From Oscheius onirici (Eukaryota; Nematoda; Chromadorea; Rhabditida; Rhabditidae), in contig OW051471.1 of assembly GCA_932521025.1 (NCBI GenBank), forward strand, positions 9,114,001 through 9,178,000: 64,000 bases of DNA, given 5' to 3'. Both the position numbers and the translations under genes were made by a program. The first letter of the stretch is position 1, and each line of letters starts with the position of its first letter. Shown one piece after another: positions 62,619 to 64,000 of the stretch. The notes under the pieces are model-generated. The model saw only the letters and a list, made by a program, of their open reading frames with translations, had not been told where the DNA came from and ran no database searches.

Positions 62619-64000
62619 ATGAACGGGACTCTGTTCTTGGCTATTCTCTGCTCTGCAGCTGTTGCAGCAGCATCTGATCGGTAAATTTAATTACACATCT
62701 GTTTCACAGTGTTCAGTTGTTCTTCTACACCACAACGACTCAATGAGTTCCTGCACAACTTTGAAGGTCGACTGGCTGAAGTCTTCACGAAACTCTGCGA
62801 TTATCAGCTGATGAAGGAAGAGACATGCTGACGCTTCCCTACAATCGACAACTCTACAAGCTCCATATTGTAGCGGCCAAGCAATTCGACCAGAAGCTCT
62901 GTGATGAGGATATCCAGAAACTTGAGAAAAAGTAGTCTAATACCGTATATTTCTCAATCAATTTTAGCTGCAAACGGGCCGATAGAGCGTTTAAAACCAG
63001 CTTCCAACTGGCAAAGGTCAAAAGTTTGACGATTGCTAGCGGAATCCAAGAAGACGTTTGCCGAGTAATAGGCGGTGCGGATAACTGTAAAATGTTGTTC
63101 AAAACGCTTGTCGATTTTACTGTTGAAAGCGAAACATGGAAGGCGCTCGAAGCCGTATATGTTACGCTGTGCGAAGATTTCGACAAGAAGGCACGGCATA
63201 TCAACATGGAATACCCTCGGTAGGGATATATTTCGGTGTTTCGACTCACCCGTTTAGATGCCAAGAAGCCAATTTGCTTGTACACGCCTCAATGTTGGAA
63301 TTCAACAGAACGCAGATTTATGATGCTGGAAAGCTATGCAAGGAGCATCAAGGAGATTCGAATTACATTTGCCGTGCCGCTCTACTTCTCCGAATGGGCG
63401 AATTTTTCAAGCACATTTCCAACTTCATTATAAAGTTTCACGAAGTTATCTGCTCTGGTCGAGATTGGAGAATCCAACAGCAGTAAGTTATTGCTGTTTT
63501 TTTAGTCATGTCTCTTGAATGACAGGCAGAGCAACGACCAATTCTTTTCACTAGTTTCTCTTACTCTACTTTCTTTATGACTCCGACCTTCCTTTCATTC
63601 TAGAAGTTTGGTATCACGAAATTTCAGCTGTAAAATGGACAGCCTCACATCAAACCAGCGACTCGACATGTTCGACTCATCGCTACAGACTCAGTGCAAA
63701 CTACATGTGGAGGGAATGCAACAGGAGTTGTGCATTAAACGGGACAAGCAATCCGAGTGCAAAGAAGCTGTCGAGCAGTACGTCAACGAATGCATACAGT
63801 ATACTGAGAAAGTTCTCGAACAAGTCCGCGAAGGAGTCTGCGATAACAAAGTTCTAAAGAAACTGAACAGCAACTCCTTGTCGAATCTTGCTGTAGAAAA
63901 TTTTGGAGGTGTGAATTTGTAAGTGCTCCAAAGTTGCTTTAAAACTTCGGTTTCAGCTGCCCTCATGCTCTCAAGTTCCACGAAACAAATCTGAGAACAT
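62619..64000 (+). pseudogene. Secreted four-Cys exon-module protein 3, frameshifted, runs off window
   Basis: Signal exon 62619-62680 (MNGTLFLAILCSAAVAAASD), 62 nt and phase 2 as in the upstream paralogue. Module 1 starts CSSTPQRLNEFLHNFEGRLA and reads to KEETC, then hits TGA at 62829-62831. The expected continuation, LTLPYNRQLYKLHIVAAKQF, is present one frame over. One missing base near 62827 explains it. Later modules are intact: CKRADRAFKTSFQLAKVKSL...CRVIGG...LCEDF; CQEANLLVHASMLEFNRTQI...CRAALL...CSGRD; CKMDSLTSNQRLDMFDSSLQ...CIKRD...VCDNK; then CPHALKFHE to the edge. Five modules, one more than its neighbour. It could be a young pseudogene or an assembly error. Confidence 0.68.

Noticed and set aside
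1..64000. CRISPR arrays, bacterial operons or phage genes
   Set aside because: No regularly spaced repeats and no ribosome-binding-site-led gene blocks; all genes are intron-bearing and of animal type.

Overview
The window is nuclear DNA from a rhabditid-type nematode. The evidence is a dense set of short-intron genes (introns mostly 40-50 nt, GT...TTTTCAG) that belong to families known mainly or only from nematodes: cuticle collagen, serpentine chemoreceptors, DUF281/C6 secreted proteins, insulin/EGF-receptor L-domain proteins, and four-cysteine exon-module secreted proteins. There are no bacterial operons, CRISPR arrays or convincing intact rRNA/tRNA genes. All exon models here were read by eye from GT-AG sites, frame continuity and comparison between paralogues.

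Layout. 1-6,400: end of a kelch-repeat gene, a convergent Arg/Glu-rich single-pass membrane protein gene, an sre-type chemoreceptor gene interrupted by a poly-G-linked repeat, a DUF281-like fragment, a degenerate LINE and a MITE-like element. 6,400-12,100: minus-strand multipass membrane genes and two divergent protein kinases in which the HRD motif reads HGD. 12,400-15,140: a 75-residue membrane protein and a tandem pair of short-chain dehydrogenases. 15,200-20,500: a chemoreceptor with a decayed partial duplicate, two paralogous four-helix membrane genes and a trypsin-like protease. 20,500-22,400: repeat-rich intergenic DNA with a 57-nt palindrome.

22,488-28,344: two tandem paralogues in which receptor L-domains are joined to a C-terminal multipass membrane region. 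28,637-42,274: what looks like one very large secreted VWA/EGF gene. Its central 6.4-kb intron holds an antisense GAF-domain cyclic-nucleotide phosphodiesterase gene, a MITE, a truncated LINE, a dispersed repeat and a foldback element. It converges on a cuticle collagen gene ending at 42,345.

43,900-50,300: two tiny genes, then five tandem DUF281/C6 genes that each begin with a 70-nt signal-peptide exon; two introns in this cluster lack the AG acceptor. 50,400-57,750: a receptor C-terminal fragment, a Pro-rich multipass protein, a receptor tyrosine kinase with lectin-like ectodomains and an internally deleted C-lobe, and a chemoreceptor split by a repeat copy. 57,800-64,000: a tandem array of secreted proteins built from one-exon, four-cysteine modules; the last copy carries a frameshift and runs off the window.

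Overall the window is a fast-evolving accessory region dominated by secreted and membrane proteins (chemosensation, extracellular recognition, signalling kinases). Tandem duplication and small transposons have shaped it and broken several genes. The phosphodiesterase, collagen and dehydrogenases are the most conserved components.
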